Positions 7,883 through 17,051 of a stretch of DNA of 64,000 nt are shown here, in pieces; the first letter of the stretch is position 1; each line of letters begins with the position of its first letter. The notes below the pieces were generated by a model that was not told the DNA's origin, ran no database searches, and worked only from the letters and a program-made list of their open reading frames with translations. The stretch comes from Gemmata palustris (lineage in GTDB: Bacteria > Planctomycetota > Planctomycetia > Gemmatales > Gemmataceae), in NCBI RefSeq assembly GCF_017939745.1, contig NZ_JAGKQQ010000002.1:496001-560000 (forward strand). The letters are read 5' to 3'. The translations under genes were made by a program, and so were the position numbers.

Positions 7883-7973
7883 GCCTAACATACGGCTGAC
7901 CGGTCGCGGGAGCCGACTGAACGACAAACGAGCCGGGTAGTTTGCCGCTGTCAGGTTCAACGTCGGGTTCGGC
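7883..7973 (-). repeat. attC-like site with canonical GTTAGGC core (site 4)
   Basis: Left core GCCGAAC, 9-nt spacer CCGACGTTG, box AACCTGAC, centre, GGTC box, 8-nt spacer AGCCGTAT, right core GTTAGGC, which fits the integron consensus GTTRRRY. It lies just after the stop codon of a gene remnant (7982-8101) and just before the 7562-7861 gene. 91 bp. Confidence 0.6.
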
Positions 7974-7981
7974 CGTTGATG

Positions 7982-8101
7982 TTACTCCTTCCTCAACACC
8001 AAGTCCACCACCCAGCACCCGTGCAGGATCAGAACCCACGGCCCGGCGGGCGCCGGGTACCGTGGACCGGTGTCCAAGGTTTGTTTGGCTTGTTTGAGCT
8101 G
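7982..8101 (-). pseudogene. C-terminal remnant of a GCWVVDLVL-family protein
   Basis: A 39-codon frame, open between an in-frame TGA (8102-8104) and TAA (7982-7984), ends PWVLILHGCWVVDLVLRKE. This is the C-terminal signature shared with the genes ending at 19944 and 57283 (HVRGCWVVDLVLG[LK]E). There is no usable start codon and the N-terminal part of the family is absent, so it is a truncated relic at the entry side of the cassette array. Confidence 0.6.
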
Positions 8102-8194
8102 TCAGACGAAATAGAATCGTCATTGGACACAGCGGCCGTTCTTCAGAAGCGGTTGTTGTGCCCCGATCGGGGGCGTTACCAGCACCCTCCGTCG

Positions 8195-8225
8195 CCCACG
8201 AGTGATACCGGGTGTCACTCGTGGG
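8195..8225. terminator. Hairpin, 11-bp perfect stem
   Basis: CCCACGAGTGA and TCACTCGTGGG are separated by 9 nt. No T-run follows on either strand, so it may be a factor-dependent terminator or simply a palindromic repeat. Confidence 0.35.
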
Positions 8226-8271
8226 TAGAAGGCAAAGGAAAAGCCGCAAGCGATTGGGAAATAAGGCATTC

Positions 8272-8314
8272 GCCCTTGTAGCTCAGAGGATTGGGCAGCA
8301 GTTGCTGAAACGGT
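8272..8314 (+). other. tRNA 5'-half-like sequence (probable relic)
   Basis: GCCCTTGTAGCTCAGAGGAT begins like the acceptor stem plus D-arm of a bacterial tRNA and continues TTGGGCAGCAGTT. The expected anticodon stem, T-arm and matching acceptor 3' strand (CAAGGGC) are not found downstream. It is best read as a partial copy left at the edge of the cassette array rather than a functional tRNA. Confidence 0.3.
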
Positions 8315-8401
8315 ATTCGTTTCGTAGTACGGCCCTGCCGACCGGTTCCATACCGCTTTCGGGTGTGTTATCCTGGGGCTTCCTTCCGACCGAGAGCCGC
8401 C

Positions 8402-9895
8402 ATGAGCGACACCGGCGACCGGCCCCCGACCGAAAACGCACCCGGACCCGCGCCCCTCGAAATCCCCCAACCGGAGGCGCGCTCCCGGTTCGCGCCCGGC
8501 GACCCGCTCCCCAATCTGGAAATGTGGGTACTCGAGCGGTGGCTCGGGGGCGGCGGGTTCGGCGAGGTCTGGCTCGCCCGGCACGAGCGCAAGGGCACGG
8601 CCGCCGTTAAGTTCTGCACCGACCCGACCGCCCGGCACCAACTCGTCACCCACGAACGGACCGTCGTCGCCCGCGTGATGAAACACGGCGACCACCCGAA
8701 CATCGTCCCGCTACTGGAGTGCAACCTCAGCGGCGACATTCCGTGGCTCATGTACGAGTTCGTTGAGGGCGGTACGCTCGCCGAAGCGGTCGCGGAATGG
8801 AGCACGTTACCGCCCCCGCGCCGGCTCGGCCGGACCGTGCGCGTGCTGCACGTCATCGCCGGCGCGCTGGCCAAGTTCCACCAACTCGCCCCGCCGCTCG
8901 TCCACCGCGACCTGAAGCCGCAGAACGTGCTGATGTCGCGCGGCGTCCCGCGGATTACCGACTTCGGGATCGGCGGCGTGGCCGCGGAAGCGGCCCAATC
9001 CGAGCGCCCGGACGCCAACACCAGCATCCTGGCCCGCGTGCCGACGATGCTCCGGGCGATGGGGAGTTCGCGGTACGCCCCCCAGGAGCAACTCTTCGGG
9101 AGCCCGCCGAACCCGCGCGACGACGTGTTCGCGATCGGCGTACTCGCCTACCAGATGATGCTCAGCGACCTGACGGCCATTCCCGGTCCCGACGCGGCGG
9201 CCGAACTGCGCGCGCTGAAGATCCCCGTGGAACTGGCGTCGCTCATCGTGCGGAGCGTCGCCTTCGACCCGGAACGGCGCCCCAAGGACGCGGTCGAGTG
9301 GGAAGCCAAACTCGCGGCCGTGTTGCAGAAGAAAACGGTCGCGCGGCGCGCGCCCACCCAGCCCCCGGACGTGTCGCGCGACACCCCGACCGAGGAACTC
9401 GACATCCTCAGCGAATCGGGGAGCTCGAGTGGGACGAGCGGGTCCGTGGTGACGCAAATGCTCGACGTCCCCGCGCGGGGGCGCTGGTACTCGCGCCCGG
9501 CCGATAAATCCGCGGTCGAATGGCAGATCGTCGCAACCACGCCCGCCGAAGTGCGGATCGCGCCCGGCGAACTGTACCGGTTCTCGATCAAGTCCACCGC
9601 GACCGAAAAGGACGTGGCCGCGCTCGCGGTTCTGGGCGGGCTGCGCGCGCTCTATTATCTGAACCTCTCGTACTGTGCCGGGGTCACCGATAGCGGTTTG
9701 ACGCGCCTCAAGGACTTCACGCACTTGCGGCAACTGTTCCTGCGGGCGTGCCCCAACATCACCGACGCCGGGTTGGTTCACCTCCACGGCCTCGCCCAGC
9801 TCCGCACGCTCGAACTGACCGACTGCCCGAAACTCACGACCGTCGCAATCGACGCCGTTCAAAAAGCACTTCCGAAGTGCAAGATCCAGCGCTGA
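8402..9895 (+). CDS. Ser/Thr protein kinase with C-terminal leucine-rich repeats
   Basis: 497 residues from ATG 8402. After a proline-rich start the kinase domain spans about 40-310: glycine loop GGGGFGEVWLA, Lys in AAVKF (about 69), catalytic HRDLKPQNVL (Asp about 170) and the DFG motif in ITDFGIGG. A low-complexity Ser-rich linker (about 325-360) leads to a C-terminal region with three to four leucine-rich repeats (LYYLNLSYCAGVTDSGLTRL, LRQLFLRACPNITDAGL, LRTLELTDCPKLT). These match the cysteine-containing AMN1/F-box type of LRR. There is no membrane helix, which is unusual for planctomycete Hanks-type kinases; it should be cytosolic, with the LRR choosing substrates. Confidence 0.92.
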   Translation: MSDTGDRPPTENAPGPAPLEIPQPEARSRFAPGDPLPNLEMWVLERWLGGGGFGEVWLARHERKGTAAVKFCTDPTARHQLVTHERTVVARVMKHGDHPNIVPLLECNLSGDIPWLMYEFVEGGTLAEAVAEWSTLPPPRRLGRTVRVLHVIAGALAKFHQLAPPLVHRDLKPQNVLMSRGVPRITDFGIGGVAAEAAQSERPDANTSILARVPTMLRAMGSSRYAPQEQLFGSPPNPRDDVFAIGVLAYQMMLSDLTAIPGPDAAAELRALKIPVELASLIVRSVAFDPERRPKDAVEWEAKLAAVLQKKTVARRAPTQPPDVSRDTPTEELDILSESGSSSGTSGSVVTQMLDVPARGRWYSRPADKSAVEWQIVATTPAEVRIAPGELYRFSIKSTATEKDVAALAVLGGLRALYYLNLSYCAGVTDSGLTRLKDFTHLRQLFLRACPNITDAGLVHLHGLAQLRTLELTDCPKLTTVAIDAVQKALPKCKIQR

Positions 9896-9908
9896 TCCCC
9901 CTGGGACC

Positions 9909-9925
9909 GCGGGCATCTTGCCCGC
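9909..9925. repeat. Short hairpin GCGGGCA-TCT-TGCCCGC
   Basis: A 7-bp perfect stem with a 3-nt loop directly after the kinase-LRR stop. The same short hairpin is frequent between genes in planctomycete genomes, from memory. It may help end transcription. Confidence 0.5.
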
Positions 9926-9996
9926 ACTTCGCATTGACACAACGACCGCAGTTTGCCTAATGAGCCGCGCTCCCAGCCCCCTCGGAGGGAACGCCC

Positions 9997-11814
9997 ATGT
10001 CGGCCCGGCTCGCTCTTCTCGCCGCGTTGCTATCAACCGCCACCGCATCGGCCCGGCCCCCGGCCCCTCCGTACTCAGCGCTCAAAGCCGCCGCCGCCAT
10101 CGGTCGGGCCGACCGATTGTGCGACGAGAGCAGGTTCAATAAAGCCATCGAAGAGTGCGACACGGCCGTTCGCCTCGACCCACACAACGCAAAAGCGTTC
10201 CGCTTCCGCGGTTGGGCGCTCGTTCAGAAGGGCGACTGGCTCCGCGCCCTCCCCGATTGCGATCGGGCCATTCAACTCGACCCAACGGCCGCCCCGCCCC
10301 ACTACACCCGTGCCCGAGCATGGGCCGAACTCGGGAAACTCGACAACGCTCTGAGGGACGTGGACGAAGCCCTTCGGTTGGCCCCTAAAGACGCCGTTGC
10401 ACTCCAATTCAAGGGCGCCATTCACGGACGAAAGGGCGAAGTCGATACTGCACTCGAGTACCTGAGTGCGGCGATCAAAACCGAGCCGCGGTACGCGCCG
10501 AGCTACTCCGCGCGCGGCGCGCTCTGGTGTATGAAAAAGGAGTGGCGCAAAGCTATCGCGGACTGTGACGAGGCCATTCGCCTGAACCCGAACGACTCCG
10601 ATGCCTTCTCGAACCGCGGCGGCGCCTGGAGCGAACTGGGCGAAATAGACAAGGCGATTCAGGATCTCAACGAAGCGATGCGCCTCAACCCGCGCCACAC
10701 GGGAGCGGCCTATAACCGCGGACGCATTCGGGAGCAGCAGCACCCGGATCTGGCGCTCACGGACTACACCCAAGCACTCGCGCTCAACCCGAACCAGCCG
10801 GCGGTGCTGTTAAAGCGCGTCTCGCTCTGGTGGGCCAAAAAGGACTGGAAAAACGTCATCAGCGATCTCGACGCGGTGCTCCGGCTCACCTCCGGTCAAA
10901 ACAACCGCTACCGGATGCCCGGGGACCTAATTGCCGCTCCAGAGGGCTTCGTTGCGGGCCAGGTTCCCCCCGAAGCCGAACTGTACCGGACGCGCGGGCA
11001 AGCGCGATTGGAAGCCGGTGATTTGAAGGGCGCGAAGACCGATCTCGAAACGGCCGTCCAACTCGACCCAATGGACACCACAACGCTGGCCGCACGGGCG
11101 CTCGTTCACCTCCGGCTCGGCGACCCGGATTCCGCACTCACGGATTACAACAAAATCCTGCTCATCAACCCGAAAGAGGCCCGCGCGTTCGTCGGGCGGG
11201 CCTCGGTGATGGTTCAAAAACAGCAGTGGGACAAAGTTCTGTCGGAGTGCGACGAGGCCATCAAACTCGACCCGAAAAATGCCGAGGCGTTCGCGCTGCG
11301 TGCGCCGCAGTGGATACTTCGAGGCGACATCGATCGCGCGCTCAAGGATCTCGACGAGGGCGTCAAACTCGATCCGAAAAACGTCTCCATCCTGTCGAAC
11401 CGCGGGTGCGTGCTGCTCAACTTGGGGCGCTGGGAGCAGGCGCTCGCGGATCTCGACGCGGCCCTCGCGCTCAACCCGAGCGAGGGCACCGCCTTACACA
11501 ACCGAATCGTCATTCGGGCGGCGTGCCCCGACGCCAAGTTCCGCGACGTGAACCGAGCGTATGCCGATGCGAAGCAATTGTGCGACATGACCGCGTGGAA
11601 GTCGGGAACCCCGCTGGACCTCCTGGCCTGCGTCTATGCCGAGTCCGGTCAGTTCACCGACGCGGTAAAGCTCCAAAAACGTGCCCTGGAAGACCCGAAC
11701 TTTGCCACCGCGAGCGGGAACCCGGCTCGCGACCGGTTGAAGCTCTACGAGCAGAAGTTGCCGTTCCGCTTGCCCGAAAAGTGGAACCCGCCCGTCACTT
11801 CTCAACCCCGCTGA
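9997..11814 (+). CDS. Secreted TPR-repeat protein
   Basis: 605 residues with a signal peptide (MSARLALLAALLSTATASA). From about residue 25 to 520 the protein is a solenoid of about 12-13 tetratricopeptide repeats with the pattern A-x-x-D-x-D-x-A-[IL]-x-L-[DN]-P, for example EECDTAVRLDPHNAKAFRFR and ALADLDAALALNPSEGTALH. The DLD/DCDEAI[RK]LDP wording in each repeat is typical of planctomycete TPR proteins. No enzyme domain is present, so it is a periplasmic or surface protein-interaction scaffold. Its 3' end overlaps the convergent ubiD gene by 20 bp. Confidence 0.92.
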   Translation: MSARLALLAALLSTATASARPPAPPYSALKAAAAIGRADRLCDESRFNKAIEECDTAVRLDPHNAKAFRFRGWALVQKGDWLRALPDCDRAIQLDPTAAPPHYTRARAWAELGKLDNALRDVDEALRLAPKDAVALQFKGAIHGRKGEVDTALEYLSAAIKTEPRYAPSYSARGALWCMKKEWRKAIADCDEAIRLNPNDSDAFSNRGGAWSELGEIDKAIQDLNEAMRLNPRHTGAAYNRGRIREQQHPDLALTDYTQALALNPNQPAVLLKRVSLWWAKKDWKNVISDLDAVLRLTSGQNNRYRMPGDLIAAPEGFVAGQVPPEAELYRTRGQARLEAGDLKGAKTDLETAVQLDPMDTTTLAARALVHLRLGDPDSALTDYNKILLINPKEARAFVGRASVMVQKQQWDKVLSECDEAIKLDPKNAEAFALRAPQWILRGDIDRALKDLDEGVKLDPKNVSILSNRGCVLLNLGRWEQALADLDAALALNPSEGTALHNRIVIRAACPDAKFRDVNRAYADAKQLCDMTAWKSGTPLDLLACVYAESGQFTDAVKLQKRALEDPNFATASGNPARDRLKLYEQKLPFRLPEKWNPPVTSQPR

Positions 11815-12141
11815 GCGGCCCGCCGCGCGCGAACAGTGCGTCCACGCGCCGGGTCACGGCGGGGTCCGCGTCCAGCGGCGGCGGCATGTGCGGCTTCAGG
11901 CGCGCGTCAATCACGAGCGGCCCGCGGCACCCCCAGTGCTTGCGGCGCGTGTGTGCGCCCACACCGTGGACGTCGTTTGCCGGGTCCGAGCGCGTGAACA
12001 CCGCCCACAAGAAATTGGTCAGCGTGCGCGCAACGAACTCACTGTCATCGACCACGACAATAACCGGCAGGGGTTCCAGGTCCACGTTCCGCGTTCCGAG
12101 ACGGGCACACAGTCGGACAATGTCAGGGTCTTCGTCGTCCG

Positions 12142-12172
12142 TTCCGCGCTCCGCACCCCGCGCTCCGCACTT
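12142..12172. repeat. GCGCTCCGCAC-type tandem repeat inside ubiD
   Basis: Two copies of CCGCGCTCCGCAC lie in the C-terminal ubiD frame and are translated (minus strand) as KCGARGAERG, a segment not expected in UbiD proteins. The same GCGCTCCGC unit makes up the palindrome at 18054-18122, so this may be a fragment of the same repeat family that kept the reading frame. Confidence 0.45.
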
Positions 12173-12904
12173 CGGCCCCTTCAGGGCCAACACACCGGGC
12201 ATCACGATGCGCGGGTCCGAGAACGCATCAGGAAGACTCAGATTCGCCGGTACTGTTGTCCCGAGCGTGCGCCGAACGGGACCGGCGGCAGCGATCACGA
12301 GTTTACTGCCCGAATTCAGCCCCGATCCCGCCGAGTAATCGAGCGTGTCGACGGTCGTCCGCGTTTGGAAGTGCAGGTCCGCTTCCGGGTCGAAGCGTTC
12401 GAGCAGGTGTCGCAAAAACGCACCGATGTCGTGAATATCGAGATCGGGGTTGTCTTCCTTCGCCACGATGAACAGGTACTTTGCCAGCGATAATTGCCCC
12501 TGTCCCAGAACCGCGTTCGCGAGCGTGAGCAGTTCCTGCGGGCGCCGGATACCGGCATAGGGAACGTACCGCTCCGAGCCGATCGCGAGCAACAGCGGGT
12601 GAACGCCCGCCGCGTCCACCGCGTGGACCGCGTGCAAACCGGGGATCACCGTGGGAATGACGGGTCCGGTCAATTCGTGGATCAGGTCGCCGAACGTGGT
12701 GTCTTCCTGTGGGGGGCGCCCGACCACCGTGAAGGGCCAGATCGCGCCGGGCCGGTGGTACACCGCGTCCACCGTCATGACGGGAAAGTCGTGCGTCAAA
12801 CTGTAGTAACCGAGGTGGTCGCCGAACGGTCCCTCGGGCTTCGTTCGCGTCGGATCGATCCACCCCGAGATGACGAAATCGGCCCCCGCAGGAGGGGTGA
12901 GTTC

Positions 12905-12992
12905 GGGCGAACGGCCGGCGGCCGGCTGGTGAGAATTCCCGCGACTACCGACCGCGCGACCGCACCAGCCGGCTCACGCCGGCCGTTCGCCC
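12905..12992. repeat. Palindromic element copy A (family 1), inside ubiD
   Basis: Arms of 27 and 30 nt (left arm GGGCGAACGGCCGGCG..., right arm its complement) are separated by a 31-nt loop. The left arm lacks the TGA triplet present in the right arm (CGGC[GTGA]GCC). Flanking codons show the target was a GGCGAACGG sequence. The copy puts the two halves of ubiD out of frame. Confidence 0.85.
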
Positions 12993-13834
12993 GGATCATC
13001 GCTAACCTCCGCCCGCCCAGCGCGCCCGCAAACGCGAGTTCCGGCAACCCCTCGGGTAGCGGCATCACGGCCGCGACCGCCAGGGCGGGGGGGCCGCCCA
13101 CGATCACGTTCACGCGCAAGCGTTCCCCGCGGCGCACAGCAGCGGCGTGATGAACACCGATACCGCGGTGGATCTGGTAGTGCAGTCCCACTTCGCGGTC
13201 CGGCTCGAACTCGTTGCCGCTCAACTGCACGCGGTACATCCCGAGATTCGATTTCATCCAGCCGGGGGCGTCCGGGTGCTCGGTGTACACTTGCGGGAGC
13301 GTCACGAACGCGCCGCCATCGAGCGGCCAGCACTTTAATTGCGGCAACTGCGAAACGGTCGTGGTGTGTTTGAGGATCGGGCCGGAGCGGACGAACTTCG
13401 GGCGCAAGCGCCACGCGAGGAGGGGCAAGTTCCAATACCGCCACGGGCGCTTGCGGGCGTTCGTCGGGTCGGTCTTCAGTTCAACGAGTTTGCGCACGCC
13501 CTCGAGTGCGTCGCGGAAGAGGAACTTCGCGCGATCGAGTGTGCCAAAGAGGTTCGACACCATCGGGAACGGCGAACCCTTCGTTCGCGCGAAGTAGATC
13601 GCCGGCCCGCCCGCGGCATAGACGCGCCGGTGGATCTCGGCCGCCTCCAGGTGCGGGTCGATTTCTTGCTCGATGCGGACGAGGTGCCCGGCGCGTTCCA
13701 GGTCGGCGACGGCGGCGGACAGATTTCGGTGACCCATCGGAACTCGGCTCGGAATTTGGCGCGGGGAGGGGCGGGTGAAGAACCGCGGCGGGGTTCCGCC
13801 GGATAACTACGAGAGTTCGCGCCGGGCGCTGACA

Positions 13835-13880
13835 ATTCCTCCCGGTTACTAACGATTCCTGCCCATTTCAGAAGATTCCT
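13835..13880 (+). promoter_or_regulatory. Three ATTCCT direct repeats at exact 20-bp spacing
   Basis: ATTCCT occurs at 13835, 13855 and 13875, each in a GA[CA][AG]ATTCCT-like context, about 105-150 bp upstream of the hybrid sensor kinase start. Spacing of two helical turns on one DNA face is typical of binding sites for a dimeric regulator. No regulator can be named. Confidence 0.4.
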
Positions 13881-13984
13881 GAACGGACCCCAACCGGACC
13901 CGTGTGTTTCCCAATCGGGCGTTTGGAACCGGCCCGGATCGGGCTTATGGTAGGGTATGAACCCGACCCCGGGTTTCGCCCACT

Positions 13985-16900
13985 TTGGTCGCGGACACCG
14001 CGAACCGACCTCCGCCTGGACCGTCAGTGACATTCTCACCGCCCAAAAAACCATTCCCGTTGTTCCCGATCGCCCTCGTGGTGGCCGCGGCGAGCGGGGC
14101 CGCGGTGTGCGTGACCGCAGCGCCCCCACCGGTCGCCGGGCCGCTCGTCGGGGCGCTCGTGCTGGCGGCCGCCGCTCTGGGGTGGTGGGCCAACCGCCCC
14201 GCCCCGCCCGCGCGCGCCGTGGTGAACGTCGGGCCGCACGATTCGCTCCCCGAGTCCGAAACGCGCCTCCGGCTCCTCGAGTCGGCCGTGGTCCACGCGC
14301 ACGACGCGGTGGCCATCGTCGAGGCTCGCCCGGATAAGGGACCGGGCCGGTCCGTGATGTACGTGAACGAGGCGTTCTGCCGGCTCACCGGGTACTCGCG
14401 CGCCGACGTGATCGGGCGCTCGCTGTACATGCTCCGCGGCGCCGGGTCCGACCCCGACACGCTCGCGCGCCTCAGTTCCGCGATGAACGCGGGCACGCCG
14501 CTGCGCGTGGAGCTGCGCAACTACCGCAAGGACGGCACGCCCTTCTGGGTGGACCTGAGCGCGGTCCCGGTCCCGGACCCGGACGGCAACTTGTCCCACT
14601 GGGTGATGATCCAGCGCGACATCGACCGGCGGAAGTCGGCCGAGCGCCGGGCGCGCCAAACCGGCCAGCTGCTCCGCGCCATCATTGATGCGTTCCCCGG
14701 GCCGATCAGCGCCAAGGACCGGGACAGCCGGTACCTGGTGATGAACCAGTTCCAGGCCGAGCTCCTGGGCGTGACGCCCGAGGACGCCGTGGGCCGGACC
14801 GCGGCCGAACTGGTCGACGCGGCCTACGGCGCGATGACGGTGGAGCGGGACCGCGAGGTGATGTCCACGTGCCGCCCGATCCAGTACGAGGCGCGCTACC
14901 CGGCCCCGATCGGCGACGCGCGCCCGTGGCTGACGAGCAAGGCCCCGCTGTGGATGCCCGACGGGATCGACAGCGAGCCGGCCGGCGCCCGCGGCGTGGT
15001 CACCGTGGCGCTGGACATCTCCGCGCTCAAGACCGCCGAGGACGCGCTGCGCCGGAGCGAGGAGCGGTACCGGCAACTGTTCCGGGCGGTGCCGCACCCG
15101 GTGTTCGTTTACGACACCCAGACCCTCCGCATCCTCGCGGTCAACGAGGCCGCGATCCGCAAGTACGGGTACACCCGCGACGAGTTCCTGGCCCTCACGG
15201 TGCCCGACATTCGCCTCGCGGACGACGTGAACTACGCCTTCTCGTCGGCCACCGACAGCGGGCTGCCCGACGGCCCGCCCGCGCTCCGGCGCCACCGGAC
15301 CCGCAGCGGCGCGCTCATCAACGTCGAGGTGTCGTCGTTCGCCCTGAGCCTGGAGGGGCGCGGGGTCAAGTTGGCCCTTGTTAACGACGTGACCGAGCGC
15401 TACAAGGCGGAAGAGGAACTGCGCCGCAGCGAAGAACTGTTCCGCGGGATCTTCGAGAGCACCTCCGCGGGCGTCTCGCTCACCAACGCCGAGGGCCTGT
15501 TCGTCTCGTGCAACCCGGCGTTCGCCGCCATGCTCGGGCGCACCGTCCCCGAGGTACTGAAGCTCACGCCCGCGAGCATCACGCACCCGGACGACCTGGC
15601 CGAACAACAGATCCTGATGGACGAGGTGCGCACCGGGGTCCGCGACCGGTTCAGTTACTCCAAGCGGTACCTCCGGCCCGACGGGCACATCGTCTGGGTC
15701 GAGCTCTCGTTCTCCGCGGTGCGCGACGCCGCGGGCGGGTACGAGTACGGCCTGGGCGTCTCGGTCAACGTCACCGAGCGCCGGCTCCTGGAGGACCAAC
15801 TGCGCCAGGCCCAGAAGATGGAGGCCATCGGCCAGATGGCCGGGGGCGTGGCCCACGACTTCAACAACCTGCTCACGGCCGTGCTCGGGAACCTGTCCCT
15901 GGTGCGCCTGCCGGACCACGACCCGAACCGCTCCCTCCTGGGGGCCGTGGAACAGGCCGCGGCGCGCGCGGCCGACCTGACCCGCAAGCTCCTGGGCTAC
16001 GCCCGCCGCAACCAGCTCGTGTTCGCCCCGGTCGAACCGCGCGAGGCGCTCGGCGAGGTGCTGGCGCTCCTCCGGCACACGGTGGACCCGCGCATTCACC
16101 TGGCACTCGAGGTCGACCCCGACTGCCCCGCGGTTCACGCCGACCCGACGCTACTCGTTCAGGCCATCATGAACCTGGGGCTGAACGCCCGCGACGCGAT
16201 GCCCGACGGCGGGGCGCTCACGTTCACCGCCGAACCGGTTAACCTCCACGACGCCGACTCGTGCCCGGCCGGGTGGGACGACGTGCGCCCGGGCCGGTAC
16301 GTCCGGCTCGCGGTTTCCGACACCGGCACCGGGATGACGCCCGAGGTGCAGGCCCGGCTGTTTGAACCGTTCTTCACGACCAAGGGGATCGGCAAGGGAA
16401 CGGGCCTGGGCCTCCCGATGGTCCACGGCATCGTGAAGCAGCACCACGGGTGGATCGAGGTCCACTCCAACCCCGGCGCCGGAACCCGGATCGAACTGAA
16501 CCTGCCGATGTCCGAAATGATGGCCACTCCGTCGCGCGCCCACGCGCGCACCCCGCTCCCGATTCCGATCCCGGCGCCGTTCCCAATGCTCACCCCGAGC
16601 GCGCCGGCGCGAACACCGATCGCGCCCGCCCCGGCGACCATCCTGTTGGTGGACGACGAGCAGATGATCCGCGACCTCGGCACCGCGGTCCTCACCCGCG
16701 CCGGGTACCGGATCATCACCGCCGAAGACGGTCAGGAAGCGGTCGAAGTGTTCGAGCGCGAGTGCGCGGACATCGCGCTCGTGATTCTGGACGTGACCAT
16801 GCCGCGCATGTCGGGCAGCGACGCCTCGCGCCACATGATCCGCATCGACCCGGGCGTGCGCATCCTGTTCTCGACCGGGTACTCGGCCGACGATTTGGCC

Positions 16901-17005
16901 GAACTCGACGGGTCGCAGGGCCTGTTGAGCAAACCCTACCGGCCCCAGGAACTGGTCGCCGCCGTGCGCGCGGCACTCACGATCACGCCCCAACCCGTCG
17001 GTTAG
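13985..17005 (+). CDS. Membrane PAS hybrid histidine kinase with receiver domain
   Basis: 1006 residues if started at TTG 13985, the first start before the hydrophobic part. Two membrane segments lie at about 26-44 and 49-66. Four PAS domains follow (about 95-210, 215-345, 355-470, 475-595); the first ends [20 protein letters not shown] and resembles LOV domains but has no flavin-binding NCRFLQ cysteine. The HisKA H-box is [19 protein letters not shown] (phospho-His about 623), then N-box [15 protein letters not shown]-boxes DTGTGM and [14 protein letters not shown] Pro-rich linker joins a receiver domain [13 protein letters not shown] with phospho-acceptor Asp near 936 ([13 protein letters not shown]). 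It should sense a cytosolic or membrane signal and phosphorylate itself and a partner. No output domain or adjacent regulator gene. Confidence 0.93.
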   Translation: MVADTANRPPPGPSVTFSPPKKPFPLFPIALVVAAASGAAVCVTAAPPPVAGPLVGALVLAAAALGWWANRPAPPARAVVNVGPHDSLPESETRLRLLESAVVHAHDAVAIVEARPDKGPGRSVMYVNEAFCRLTGYSRADVIGRSLYMLRGAGSDPDTLARLSSAMNAGTPLRVELRNYRKDGTPFWVDLSAVPVPDPDGNLSHWVMIQRDIDRRKSAERRARQTGQLLRAIIDAFPGPISAKDRDSRYLVMNQFQAELLGVTPEDAVGRTAAELVDAAYGAMTVERDREVMSTCRPIQYEARYPAPIGDARPWLTSKAPLWMPDGIDSEPAGARGVVTVALDISALKTAEDALRRSEERYRQLFRAVPHPVFVYDTQTLRILAVNEAAIRKYGYTRDEFLALTVPDIRLADDVNYAFSSATDSGLPDGPPALRRHRTRSGALINVEVSSFALSLEGRGVKLALVNDVTERYKAEEELRRSEELFRGIFESTSAGVSLTNAEGLFVSCNPAFAAMLGRTVPEVLKLTPASITHPDDLAEQQILMDEVRTGVRDRFSYSKRYLRPDGHIVWVELSFSAVRDAAGGYEYGLGVSVNVTERRLLEDQLRQAQKMEAIGQMAGGVAHDFNNLLTAVLGNLSLVRLPDHDPNRSLLGAVEQAAARAADLTRKLLGYARRNQLVFAPVEPREALGEVLALLRHTVDPRIHLALEVDPDCPAVHADPTLLVQAIMNLGLNARDAMPDGGALTFTAEPVNLHDADSCPAGWDDVRPGRYVRLAVSDTGTGMTPEVQARLFEPFFTTKGIGKGTGLGLPMVHGIVKQHHGWIEVHSNPGAGTRIELNLPMSEMMATPSRAHARTPLPIPIPAPFPMLTPSAPARTPIAPAPATILLVDDEQMIRDLGTAVLTRAGYRIITAEDGQEAVEVFERECADIALVILDVTMPRMSGSDASRHMIRIDPGVRILFSTGYSADDLAELDGSQGLLSKPYRPQELVAAVRAALTITPQPVG

Positions 17006-17051
17006 TCCGGTTTCCGTTTCCCCGTGGCGGGCCGCGAGCGCCGGGGACCGC

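Larger units (their letters stand above)
5329..7973 (-). other. Integron-like gene cassette array without visible integrase (CALIN candidate)
   Basis: Five small, mutually unrelated genes lie in the same orientation. Each starts 8-21 nt after a core of type GTTCGGC (variants GTTCGGG, GCTCGGC, GTTAGGC) and ends next to, or within, a complementary core of type RYYRAAC (GCCGAAC, GCTGAAC, GCCAAAC, ACTGAAC). Seen from the minus strand the sites share one plan: left core, 9 nt, CRCC-type box, variable centre, GGTG-type box, 8-9 nt, right core. This is the architecture of integron attC sites (R''-L''...L'-R'), with cassette sizes of about 400-640 bp. The spacers are 8-9 nt rather than the usual 5, and the right core departs from GTTRRRY at position 4 except in the 7883 site. 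No tyrosine recombinase is encoded in the window. Confidence 0.6.
8105..8401. other. Intergenic stretch at array edge with hairpin and tRNA-like half
   Basis: About 300 bp without a convincing gene. It holds an 11-bp perfect hairpin (8195-8225) and, at 8272, a sequence resembling the 5' half of a tRNA. The open frames crossing it have no protein character. The promoter of the kinase gene at 8402 should lie here. Confidence 0.5.
11795..13737 (-). pseudogene. ubiD: UbiD-family decarboxylase broken by palindromic element insertion
   Basis: Two open frames together make one UbiD protein. The N-terminal frame (12796-13737) starts MGHRNLSAAVADLERAGHLV and reaches MIRANGR; the C-terminal frame (11795 to about 12905) carries ELTPPAGADFVISGWIDPTR, PEGPFGDHLGYYSLTHDFP, WPFTVVGRPPQEDTTFG and LLAIGSERYVPYA. 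Between them sits an 88-bp palindrome (12905-12992). From the ATG of MIRANGR to the GAA of ELTPP there are 95 nt where 21 are expected, a net +74, so the frames no longer match. UbiD enzymes use prenylated FMN to decarboxylate aromatic acids in quinone synthesis. An independent restart at ATG 12799 would lack the N-terminal prFMN-binding part. Either a true pseudogene or a sequencing frameshift within the hairpin. Confidence 0.85.

Noticed and set aside
5329-7973. A toxin-antitoxin or restriction island in the cassette region
   Set aside because: None of the five genes shows nuclease, methyltransferase, toxin or antitoxin motifs; only zinc ribbons, a beta barrel and a DUF6869-like protein were seen.
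8272-8350. Functional tRNA gene
   Set aside because: Acceptor 5' strand and D-arm look right, but no anticodon stem, T-arm or matching 3' acceptor strand can be formed. Kept only as a relic.
12796-12992. Programmed ribosomal frameshift joining the two ubiD parts
   Set aside because: There is no slippery sequence, and the junction contains inserted repeat DNA with a TGA in the second frame upstream. A simple insertion explains the break.
13835-13880. CRISPR-like array
   Set aside because: Repeats are only 6-10 nt with three units and no cas genes; a regulatory site is more plausible.
14036-16138. 700-codon open frame on the minus strand within the hybrid kinase
   Set aside because: Antisense shadow with His/Arg/Gly/Val bias and no recognisable domain; the plus strand encodes a complete kinase.
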